NCBI RefSeq assembly: GCF_000731955.1
Contig: NZ_JNCK01000001.1
Span: 1,798,001-1,862,000, forward strand
Length of the DNA stretch: 64,000 bases
Direction: 5' to 3'
Source: Halomonas zincidurans B6
GTDB taxonomy: Bacteria; Pseudomonadota; Gammaproteobacteria; Pseudomonadales; Halomonadaceae
Of the stretch, positions 57,936 to 64,000 are shown one piece after another. A model generated the notes under the pieces. It saw nothing but the letters and a program-made list of their open reading frames with translations, did not search any database and was not told where the DNA came from. The number at the start of each line of letters is the position of its first letter. Position 1 is the first letter of the stretch. The position numbers and the translations under genes are program-made.

Positions 57936-59126
57936 TCAGGATTGCGGGGATGCCTCCTCGCTCTGCTCGCTCTGAGTCTCGGATCCACTCTGTGGCTGAT
58001 CGCCCTGCGGCTGGCCCTGCTGACCGGAGGAAGACCGCTCCTGGCCTTGCGACGCGCCCGAACCGCCTTGCGAGCCCCGGGAATCGCCGCTCTGGCTATT
58101 ACCACTTTGGTCCGCGCCACTCTGGACGCCATCTTGCTGGCCGTCACCGGCCGGTTCAGAACCATTCTGCGGTTGGTCCGAAGCGCCCTGCGCGCCTGAC
58201 GGCGTCTCGTCCCCGGCTGACGTAGCGGAACCGATGCGCTGGGAGAGCTCGTTCAGCGTCTCCTGCATCGCGGCGATGCTGGAAAGCTCCTGCTGGATGT
58301 TGGCGATGGAGGTCTGGAGTTTGCCGAGACGCTGGGTGCGCGTCTGGATCTGCGCCTGCAGCTCGCTCAAGCGCTGCTCAGCGGACGCGACCTGGGCGCT
58401 CATCGACTTCTCGCGCTGCTGTACTTCGGCCAGCGATTGCTTGAGCTGTCCGAGATTTTCCTTGGCGGTGGTCTTCTGACCTTCGATGTCGGCAAGTTCC
58501 GTTTGCCGCGTATCGAGCTGCTCGGCCAACTGTTCGAGACGCGATTGCTGCGCCTTGACGTTCTCCTCGAGCTCGGTGCGACGGCCCTCGGCATCGGCGA
58601 TTTGCTGCTGCGTCTTCTTCAATTCGGACTGAGCGCTGTCGAGACGCTGCTGGGCCTGCTGAGCCTGGCCATTGAGATCCTCGAGCTGGGCCTGGGCCTG
58701 GCCGACCTGATCCTGCAAGGCTTTCAGTTGCTGTGTGCGCTGTGCCAGTCGAGCCTGTGTTTCCTCGAGCTGGGCCTGCACGTCCTCGACCTGCGACTGC
58801 AGTTGGCTGAGCTGCTCCTGCGCCTGGCTATTCTGCTGCTCGAGCGACTGCTGCTCCTGCTGGGCCGCTTCGACGCTTGAATAGGCCTTCTCGAAATCGG
58901 CGTTGCGCTGTTGCAGGGATTGTTTTTCGTTCTGAAGCTGGGCGATCTGTGCCTGCATCGACTCGCGTTGAGCCTGCCATTTCTCCTTCTGCGAACTGGC
59001 GTTGGAGGCCACGAAGATCGCCACGATCACCGCGATTATCGCGACCACTACCACGATGCGTACCCGATTGTCCTTGAAAGGGCTCTGAGGCTTATTCTGG
59101 GACTGCTCCGGCGGTGTCTCGGCCAT
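57936..59126 (-). CDS. Membrane-anchored coiled-coil protein with low-complexity tail
   Basis: I do not recognise a named family. The 396 residues divide into a short cytoplasmic head, one membrane segment (~24-44, VVVVAIIAVIVAIFVA), and a long glutamine-rich coiled coil (~50-290: repeated LEQL, QLQAQ, QQRLDSAQSEL). A C-terminal tail of ~95 residues consists of mainly G, S, Q, D and E (GSQGGSGASQGQERSSSGQQ). The tail suggests a disordered, possibly periplasmic, hydrophilic spacer. It may be structural (envelope or polar organisation). It has its own terminator. Confidence 0.8.
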   Translation of the reverse strand: MAETPPEQSQNKPQSPFKDNRVRIVVVVAIIAVIVAIFVASNASSQKEKWQAQRESMQAQIAQLQNEKQSLQQRNADFEKAYSSVEAAQQEQQSLEQQNSQAQEQLSQLQSQVEDVQAQLEETQARLAQRTQQLKALQDQVGQAQAQLEDLNGQAQQAQQRLDSAQSELKKTQQQIADAEGRRTELEENVKAQQSRLEQLAEQLDTRQTELADIEGQKTTAKENLGQLKQSLAEVQQREKSMSAQVASAEQRLSELQAQIQTRTQRLGKLQTSIANIQQELSSIAAMQETLNELSQRIGSATSAGDETPSGAQGASDQPQNGSEPAGDGQQDGVQSGADQSGNSQSGDSRGSQGGSGASQGQERSSSGQQGQPQGDQPQSGSETQSEQSEEASPQS

Positions 59127-59246
59127 GGATCATCTCCTAGGTTCGGCTGCGTACCAGTTCACCATGGCCATGAACACCCCGATGGGCAAGACGAATTCAC
59201 TAATTGAGTAGAACGAAAATTCAACGTCGCCTTGTACAGCGGCCAT

Positions 59247-59663
59247 TCACTCGCTATCGATCCTGCCGCGCAGCGCCTTGTGCTTGCCCTTGCGCGTCTT
59301 GGCATCCACTCGCCTACGCTTGGCCGCCTTGCTGGGGCGCGTGGGTATTCGCCTGGGACGTTCGCGGGCCACGCTACGGATCAGCTCGCGCAGCCGCATC
59401 CGGGCATCCTCGCGATTCTGCTCCTGAGTCCGGTAGCGCTGCGCCTTGATCACGACCACGCCCTGCCGGGTGATGCGCTGATCGGCCAGCACCAGCAAGC
59501 GCTCCTTGTAGAGGGCCGGCAACGACGAGGCGCCGATGTCAAAGCGCAGATGCACCGCTGAAGCGACCTTGTTGACGTTCTGGCCACCTGCGCCCTGGGC
59601 GCGCACGGCCTGAATCTCGAATTCGCTGTCGGGCAGGCTGACCTGGCGGGAAATTTCCAGCAT
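59247..59663 (-). CDS. arfB: Alternative ribosome-rescue factor B
   Basis: The 138-residue protein carries the release-factor GGQ motif (AQGAGGQNVNKVASAVHLRF, GGQ at 26-28) and a basic C-terminal tail (RRIPTRPSKAAKRRRVDAKT) that enters the empty mRNA channel. ArfB (YaeJ) hydrolyses peptidyl-tRNA on stalled ribosomes lacking a stop codon. Length and tail match the family. Confidence 0.96.
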   Translation of the reverse strand: MLEISRQVSLPDSEFEIQAVRAQGAGGQNVNKVASAVHLRFDIGASSLPALYKERLLVLADQRITRQGVVVIKAQRYRTQEQNREDARMRLRELIRSVARERPRRIPTRPSKAAKRRRVDAKTRKGKHKALRGRIDSE

Positions 59664-59714
59664 GGAACCTCCGGTCGACGATTGGCCCGCTACTTTACGG
59701 CACCCGACGAAAGC

Positions 59715-60329
59715 TCACCAGAGCGACTGGGCCACCAGTACCGCGGTCGCCAGGGTCACGCCCAGTGCAATCAATGCCACCAGGCCATCGCGGGCGATCA
59801 GCGCCAGGCCGAAGGCGGTCAGTGCCGCGCCGGCGCCGGTTGCGGAGAACGGCACGAGCTCCATCAGCGGCATGCACAAGGCAATGGCCAGGCAGGTCAG
59901 CGCCACGCACTGCAGGCCGGCGCCCCGGGTCAGCCCGGTCAGACGCGGCTTCAGCAATCGGTCGGTCCAGCACGCCAGCGGATACAGACGGCGCAACCCC
60001 TTGAGAAAGTGATACCGGGACAGCGAGCGGCGCAACAGCCACTTCGGCAACCATAGGCGCTTGCGTCGCAATAGCAGCTGGCCCGCACTGAGCGCCACCA
60101 GCAACGCCATCAGCGTCGGCACGCCGGGAATATCGCCCACCAGGGGCATGACCGTGATCAGCCCGGCAATTATCAATAACGGGCCGAACGCCCGGTTGCC
60201 CACCGCCTCGAGCAGCAGCGCCAGGCTGACCGGCGCGCCGGATTGGCGCTCTTCGCTGACGGCCCGCTCGAGCTCGGCGAGCAATTGCTCTAGGTTTTCC
60301 GGCTCTGCGTCTTCATGTTCCTCATGCAT
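59715..60329 (-). CDS. ExoD-family membrane protein
   Basis: The 204-residue protein shows the ExoD family pattern: an acidic N-terminal cytoplasmic part (DAEPENLEQLLAELERA), then GNRAFGPLLIIAGLITVMPL, PGVPTLMALLVALSAGQLLL and several further membrane segments. In rhizobia ExoD affects exopolysaccharide and alkaline tolerance; its function elsewhere is unclear. AGGTGA lies shortly before the ATG. Confidence 0.9.
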   Translation of the reverse strand: MHEEHEDAEPENLEQLLAELERAVSEERQSGAPVSLALLLEAVGNRAFGPLLIIAGLITVMPLVGDIPGVPTLMALLVALSAGQLLLRRKRLWLPKWLLRRSLSRYHFLKGLRRLYPLACWTDRLLKPRLTGLTRGAGLQCVALTCLAIALCMPLMELVPFSATGAGAALTAFGLALIARDGLVALIALGVTLATAVLVAQSLW

Positions 60330-60595
60330 GCATCACCTCCCTGTGAGCCTGGCGCTGCCGAGGAACTCCTCGATTGCTTGTCAGTGAGTACGCCTCATTC
60401 AGGCGGGCTCCGGCGTGCGTGTCCGCATGAAGCGCTCCAGCGCCTGCCACGGCTTGGTGCTCGAGTGCTTCCTGGCGGATACTGTCAGTGTCGGATGACA
60501 GCCATCCTCGTTGCCAGCCGCCCGGCAGGGAACCGTCAACGACTGCCCGAAGCACATCGTTTCGGGACCTTTGTTCCAAGCTGCAAGGGAATGGA

Positions 60596-61477
60596 ATGCA
60601 ACGTCTCGTTCTGGCCCGCCAGGTCTGGCAGTTCTCATGGCGCGTACTCGCCGCTTTCCTGCACAATCGCGGCATTCTTCTGGCCGGCGGCGTCGGCTAT
60701 AACGTCCTGCTCTCGACCGTTCCGCTGTTCGCCCTGCTCTCCGTGCTGCTGACCCATATCGTCGATGAACAACGCCTGCTGGGTATCATCGCCATTCAGG
60801 CCCAGCACCTGGCACCGGCCCACGCCGACGTGATTCTCGATGCGGTGCGTACGCTGGTCGATTCGCGCAATGTCGTGGGCTTCGTCGGGACTCTGGTATT
60901 GCTGTTCTTCAGCTCATTCGCCTTTCGCATGCTCGAGGATTCCATCGCGCTGATTTTCCACCAGGCCGACGAGGTCGACAAGAAGCGCCGTTTCTGGGTG
61001 TCGGCGCTGTTGCCCTACGCCTTCATGTTGGTACTCGGTGCCGGCTTGCTGGCGCTGACCGTGCTGGTCGCGATGGGCAATGCCTTCAATCAAATAGTAA
61101 TCATGCTGTTCGACATCGAGCTGCCCTCGGCCAGCGTGGCTGTAATATCGCTCAATGTCTTGAGTTTCGTCGGTCTGTGCGGGCTGTTCAGCGCCATCTA
61201 CAAGATCATGCCGGTGGTGCGCATCGCGCCCCATCGCGCGCTGATCGGCGGCTTTGTCGCCGCCCTGCTGTGGGAGATCGTCCGGCTTACCCTGAGTTAC
61301 TACTTTGCCAACGTTTCCTACGTCAATGCTGTCTACGGCTCATTGGCGACGCTGATCGTGGTGCTGCTGAGTCTCGAGATCGGTGCGGTGATCCTGCTGC
61401 TCGGCGCCCAGGTGATCGCCGAGCTCGAACGCAGTGCTCGCGCCGGCCTGCCCTGGCACCAGAGTCCGCATCGCTAG
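60596..61477 (+). CDS. YihY/BrkB-family inner membrane protein
   Basis: The 293-residue protein has six hydrophobic segments, and its family blocks are FLHNRGILLAGGVGYNVLLS, FFSSFAFRMLEDSIALIFHQ and VNAVYGSLATLIVVLLSLEI. The YihY family was once thought to be RNase BN, which is not supported; the present view is an envelope membrane protein of unknown function. AAGGG precedes the ATG at 60596. The 266 bp before it hold no gene I can support. Confidence 0.87.
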   Translation: MQRLVLARQVWQFSWRVLAAFLHNRGILLAGGVGYNVLLSTVPLFALLSVLLTHIVDEQRLLGIIAIQAQHLAPAHADVILDAVRTLVDSRNVVGFVGTLVLLFFSSFAFRMLEDSIALIFHQADEVDKKRRFWVSALLPYAFMLVLGAGLLALTVLVAMGNAFNQIVIMLFDIELPSASVAVISLNVLSFVGLCGLFSAIYKIMPVVRIAPHRALIGGFVAALLWEIVRLTLSYYFANVSYVNAVYGSLATLIVVLLSLEIGAVILLLGAQVIAELERSARAGLPWHQSPHR

Positions 61478-61526
61478 CCAACCCGGCTCGCCCGAGCGGG
61501 CCACCCCAACCCGATGCCCATGCTCT

Positions 61527-61997
61527 TCACCCCGATACACCGCCGCGCCGCGCCTGGACCCGCAGCTTGGCACGGATGAAATCGCTGTGGCGGACGAACA
61601 GCAGATCCGCCAGCTTGCGGATGCGGTGCTCTTCATGGGCATCAAGCGCCTCGTCGACGTAGGCCAGCTGCCACATCAACTCGACCAGTGCGACCTTGTC
61701 GGCGTAGTCGTAATGCTCGTTGACCAGCCGCACGAACTGGAAATGATCGACTGCCTGGTTCGTCTCGTGGGTCGCCAGTGCCATCAGCTCATCGACCCGT
61801 TGATCGTCCAGGGAAAAGCGTGCCTTTAGCATGCCCCGCCAGGCGTCGAGTTCGGCGGGATCGGTGCGTTGGTCGGCACGCACGATTTCGCAAAGCAGCG
61901 CCGCGGTGGCCAGTTCCAGGGTCAAATGCCGCTGGTCGTCGTCGGCTCCCGGCATGGTCAAGGCACGCTGAAAGAATTGCTGGATAGCGTCGAGCAC
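61527..61997 (-). CDS. TerB-like protein
   Basis: The 156-residue all-helical protein matches TerB-family/YdjJ-like sequences in spacing and acid pattern: ELATAALLCEIVRADQRTDP, LVNEHYDYADKVALVELMWQ, LAYVDEALDAHEEHRIRKLA, DLLFVRHSDFIRAKLRVQAR. In Ter proteins this domain binds calcium. No other ter genes are near, so it is one of the common stand-alone copies. The start is GTG with AAGGAG 7 nt upstream. Confidence 0.88.
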   Translation of the reverse strand: MLDAIQQFFQRALTMPGADDDQRHLTLELATAALLCEIVRADQRTDPAELDAWRGMLKARFSLDDQRVDELMALATHETNQAVDHFQFVRLVNEHYDYADKVALVELMWQLAYVDEALDAHEEHRIRKLADLLFVRHSDFIRAKLRVQARRGGVSG

Positions 61998-62094
61998 GAG
62001 GTGTCTCCTTGGATCGATACGTAGTGACGAAGGCTATCTTTCCGACAAGTGCCCGACGAAGAGGTTGCATGCTCAATGACTGGTGGCCAACAAT

Positions 62095-62140
62095 GCCGTG
62101 GTGCGCTTCATCAGCAGGCCGTGGTGCGCTTCATCAGCAG
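62095..62140. repeat. 23-bp direct tandem duplication
   Basis: GCCGTGGTGCGCTTCATCAGCAG occurs twice without change (62095-62117, 62118-62140), 22 bp upstream of the rhomboid gene's ATG. Confidence 0.95.
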
Positions 62141-62161
62141 AGAGTAGAGCAGAGGAACGCC

Positions 62162-62782
62162 ATGCTTGATCTGACCCAGGCGCCGATCACCCTGGCGCTG
62201 CTCGTCGTCAACGTTGCCATCAGCCTGTTCGTGCTGCATCGCCGGCCTCAGCTCTTCGCCACGCTGGCCTTTCGGCCAGAGCGCATCCTGCGTCACGGCG
62301 AGTTCCATCGCCTGCTGAGCGCGGGCTTCCTGCACGTCAACGGCGCGCACCTACTGGTCAACATGCTGACGCTGTACTTCTTCGGCCCCTGGCTGGAAGC
62401 CGCTCTGGGGCCGCTGCGCTATCTGCTTTTGTATTTCGGTTCCGATCTTGCCGCCCAGGGGCTAGCGCTGATCGTCCATCGCAACAGCCCGCGCTACTCG
62501 GCGGTCGGCGCGTCGGGGGCGATTACCGGCGTGGTCTTCGCCTTCTGCCTCTACGAACCTTTCCGGCTGCTCTATCTGTTCTTCGCCATTCCCATCCCGG
62601 CGATCCTGTTCGCCATCGGCTTCGTCGCCCTGTCGCTGTACGCCATGCGCAGCCGTGCCCCCGACCAGGCCGGCGGGCTGGCTCACGAAGCGCACCTGGG
62701 CGGCGCACTCGGTGGCGTGGTCATCGCGCTGATACTCGAACCGGCGCTGCTGGCGCACTTTCTTGGGCAGCTCGGCTTGTGA
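62162..62782 (+). CDS. Rhomboid-family intramembrane serine protease
   Basis: The 206-residue protein has six membrane segments. The catalytic serine is in SAVGASGAITGVVFAF (GASG), and the catalytic histidine lies in AHEAHLGGALGGV of the last segment. The N-terminal part shows GEFHRLLSAGFLHVNGAHLL. Rhomboids cut membrane proteins within the bilayer; the target here is unknown. The ATG at 62162 has GAGG upstream. A 23-bp duplication lies just before it, probably in the promoter or leader. Confidence 0.92.
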   Translation: MLDLTQAPITLALLVVNVAISLFVLHRRPQLFATLAFRPERILRHGEFHRLLSAGFLHVNGAHLLVNMLTLYFFGPWLEAALGPLRYLLLYFGSDLAAQGLALIVHRNSPRYSAVGASGAITGVVFAFCLYEPFRLLYLFFAIPIPAILFAIGFVALSLYAMRSRAPDQAGGLAHEAHLGGALGGVVIALILEPALLAHFLGQLGL

Positions 62783-63049
62783 TCGGCCCACCGGCGCTCA
62801 GGCCATGCAGCGCGCCACGCGTTGACGTTCGTACCCATCCCGGCCCAATCCTCTCCCTCGGCTGCCGATAGCTGGGATATGAACTTGTAAGCAATCACTT
62901 GCAAGACATTCAAGCTGGAACATGTCGCGGGCAGACAAAAGAGTATCCAGGCGGGACTGACAGCTTTCGTGTACCGCTTCTGGCAACTGACGGAGCCAGC
63001 GCGACAAAACGTCAACAGGCCCTGATACAATTTTTTACAAATATGCCTA
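62783..63049. other. Gene-free stretch before the hsp20 promoter
   Basis: About 270 bases between the rhomboid gene and the heat-shock promoter have no supported open frame or known RNA motif. The last part (near 63025-63040) is AT-rich. Confidence 0.4.
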
Positions 63050-63074
63050 TTGAAGCGGTTGTATCAGACCCCAT
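63050..63074 (+). promoter_or_regulatory. Sigma-32 (heat-shock) promoter of hsp20
   Basis: TTGAAG (63050-63055) and CCCCAT (63069-63074) are 13 bp apart, nearly the RpoH consensus TTGAAA-N13-CCCCAT, about 100 bp upstream of the small heat-shock protein gene. Confidence 0.85.
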
Positions 63075-63175
63075 TTCATGAAGTGCCGAAAGGTAGATCC
63101 CTAGCCATGGGATGCCGCCAAGTGGGTCCCGTCAATAGGGGTATGGCTTCGCTCATCAAATGGGGAGAACATACT

Positions 63176-63694
63176 ATGAATACGGCATTCTCACTGGAAC
63201 CGCTCTTCCGTCACTCGATCGGTTTCGATCGCTTCAACGATCTATTCGAACGCGCCTTCGAAAGCAGCGCAACAACCGGCTTTCCGCCGTACAACGTCGA
63301 GAAGCATGGCGAGAACGAGTACCGCATCATCCTGGCCGTGGCCGGGTTCACCGAGCAGGAACTGAGCATTCAGCTCGAAGGGGGCGTGCTCAGCGTTTCC
63401 GGCGCCAAGCCCCAGGCCGAGCAGGACGATCGGGTTCGGTACATGCACCAGGGCATCGCCCAGCGCTCCTTCAAGCTGACCTATCGGCTTGAAGATCATA
63501 TCGAGGTGCGCGGCGCGAAACTGGAAAACGGCCTGCTGATCATCGACCTGCTGCGCGAGATTCCCGAAGCGCAGAAGCCGCGCGAGATCGAGATCGACGT
63601 CTCGAGTCAGCAGCGCTCCGAAACGCGCCGGCTGGAAACCTCAAGGGGGGAGGCCCCCATGGAGGAATCCGCACAGGTGCAAGCATCCACCTGA
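63176..63694 (+). CDS. Hsp20 small heat-shock protein (IbpA-like)
   Basis: The 172-residue protein has an IbpA-type N-terminus (LFRHSIGFDRFNDLFERAFE), an alpha-crystallin domain (residues ~40-135; PPYNVEKHGENEYRIILAVA, GGVLSVSG, IAQRSFKLTYRLEDHIEV, NGLLIIDLLREIPE) and a hydrophilic tail of about 35 residues longer than in E. coli IbpA/B. It holds unfolded proteins for refolding. GGGGAGA lies 6-7 nt before the ATG. A sigma-32 promoter stands upstream. The ~100-nt leader might fold over the ribosome site, but I see no strong ROSE element. Confidence 0.95.
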   Translation: MNTAFSLEPLFRHSIGFDRFNDLFERAFESSATTGFPPYNVEKHGENEYRIILAVAGFTEQELSIQLEGGVLSVSGAKPQAEQDDRVRYMHQGIAQRSFKLTYRLEDHIEVRGAKLENGLLIIDLLREIPEAQKPREIEIDVSSQQRSETRRLETSRGEAPMEESAQVQAST

Positions 63695-63744
63695 GTGAGT
63701 GAAACGGCACTTCATGCCGATCGACATGATCATGGAAAGATATT

Positions 63745-63773
63745 GGCCCCGCTCTTGCGGGGCCTTGTTTTTG
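63745..63773. terminator. Terminator between hsp20 and polB
   Basis: An 8-bp GGCCCCGC/GCGGGGCC stem with loop TCTT is followed by a T-rich run (TTGTTTTTG), between convergent genes. Confidence 0.92.
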
Positions 63774-63803
63774 TATCGGCATGATTGCGGCAATGCCGTT
63801 GGA

Positions 63804-64000
63804 CTAGAACAACCCCAACTGACGGTCGGTCAGGGCATCGAAGTCGTCAGCGACGAACGGCAGGATCGCATCGGCCACCGGCTGCAACTGGCGAGTCAGG
63901 TAATGCTGGTAGTCGATGGGCGAGCGCCGCGTTTCCAGTGGCTCCGGTCCCGCCAAGGTCATCACGTAGCTGATCCAGCCGCCGTGCTGGTATTGTCGAG
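63804..64000 (-). CDS. polB: DNA polymerase II, C-terminal part
   Basis: Read leftward, the last 65 codons before a TAG at 63804 include IDYQHYLTRQLQPVADAILP and the final QLGLF, which is the C-terminus of the B-family DNA polymerase II, with the beta-clamp binding motif at the end. The rest lies beyond the right edge. Pol II acts in SOS-induced replication restart and repair, as does dinB at 22.8 kb. Confidence 0.9.
   Translation of the reverse strand, partial: RQYQHGGWISYVMTLAGPEPLETRRSPIDYQHYLTRQLQPVADAILPFVADDFDALTDRQLGLF

Noticed and set aside
60330..60595. A minus-strand open frame (to 60675) between exoD and the yihY-like gene
   Set aside because: It overlaps the start of the yihY-like gene, has no ribosome site and no recognisable family.
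63080..63175. hsp20 leader as a ROSE-type RNA thermometer
   Set aside because: Only a weak 5-bp pairing (CTCAT with ATGGG) reaches the ribosome site; the typical ROSE end motif is not evident. The sigma-32 promoter already explains heat control.

Overview
The window is high-GC chromosomal DNA of a gammaproteobacterium, most likely a member of the Halomonadaceae (Halomonas or a close relative). This is an inference from gene content and order: psrA divergent from lexA-dinB, a LiuR-type MerR regulator beside valine catabolism genes, ppsA divergent from ppsR, a creatinase/ectoine-hydrolase-like M24 protein, acidic secreted proteins and dense GC-rich coding. No taxonomic marker such as rRNA is present. 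I see no phage, insertion sequence, CRISPR array or plasmid function; this is core chromosome with some small repeats.

Layout. 1-4.8 kb: the 5' part of a BTAD/SARP-like regulator, miaE with a DUF1289 gene, and acnB. 5-11.2 kb: an outer-membrane beta-barrel protein, a membrane-anchored glycerophosphodiesterase, and the divergent ppsA/ppsR pair. 11.2-18.8 kb: acyl-CoA and valine catabolism (glutaryl-CoA dehydrogenase, DJ-1 protein, mmsB, 3-hydroxyisobutyryl-CoA hydrolase, isobutyryl-CoA dehydrogenase), a LiuR-type regulator with a clear palindromic operator, and an acyl-CoA synthetase. 18.8-26.5 kb: hpt, nagZ, an L,D-transpeptidase, psrA, lexA-dinB, purU and an RNase J-like nuclease. 26.6-32 kb: an unusual small H-NS-like protein with an AT-hook tail, then a molybdenum-cofactor cluster (moaA, moaE, a moaC-moaD fusion, moeA, mobB, mobA). 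32-37 kb: a PuuR-like regulator, then upp, ung, apt with a purine permease, and ribE. 37.1-40.5 kb: a methionine uptake operon metNIQ preceded by a strong promoter, a SAM-II-type riboswitch and an intrinsic terminator, followed by free-methionine-(R)-sulfoxide reductase. 40.5-46.2 kb: an esterase, two tRNA-Val(GAC) genes, and the glycerol regulon glpK / glpR-glpD. 46.3-55 kb: an EEP-family membrane protein, fumC, yjbQ, hda with a PerM-type permease, purM-purN, dcd and apbC. 55-64 kb: an inverted-repeat element, the M24 protein, an erythromycin-esterase-like gene remnant, a periplasmic metallo-beta-lactamase-fold protein, a coiled-coil membrane protein, arfB, exoD, yihY-like, terB-like, rhomboid and hsp20 genes, and the 3' end of polB.

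The most notable non-coding signal is the SAM-II-like riboswitch at 37197-37308, which carries an extra GNRA-capped hairpin in a region that is short in the classical aptamer. Other items worth following are: short tandem repeats of exactly 15 bp at four loci between 28.8 and 34.4 kb, two of them inside molybdenum-cofactor genes; the MoaC-MoaD fusion itself; the H-NS-like/AT-hook protein; two terminator-bearing palindromic repeats; and a roughly 150-bp inverted-repeat element near 55.1 kb. All functional calls rest on motif recognition by eye; no database search was run.
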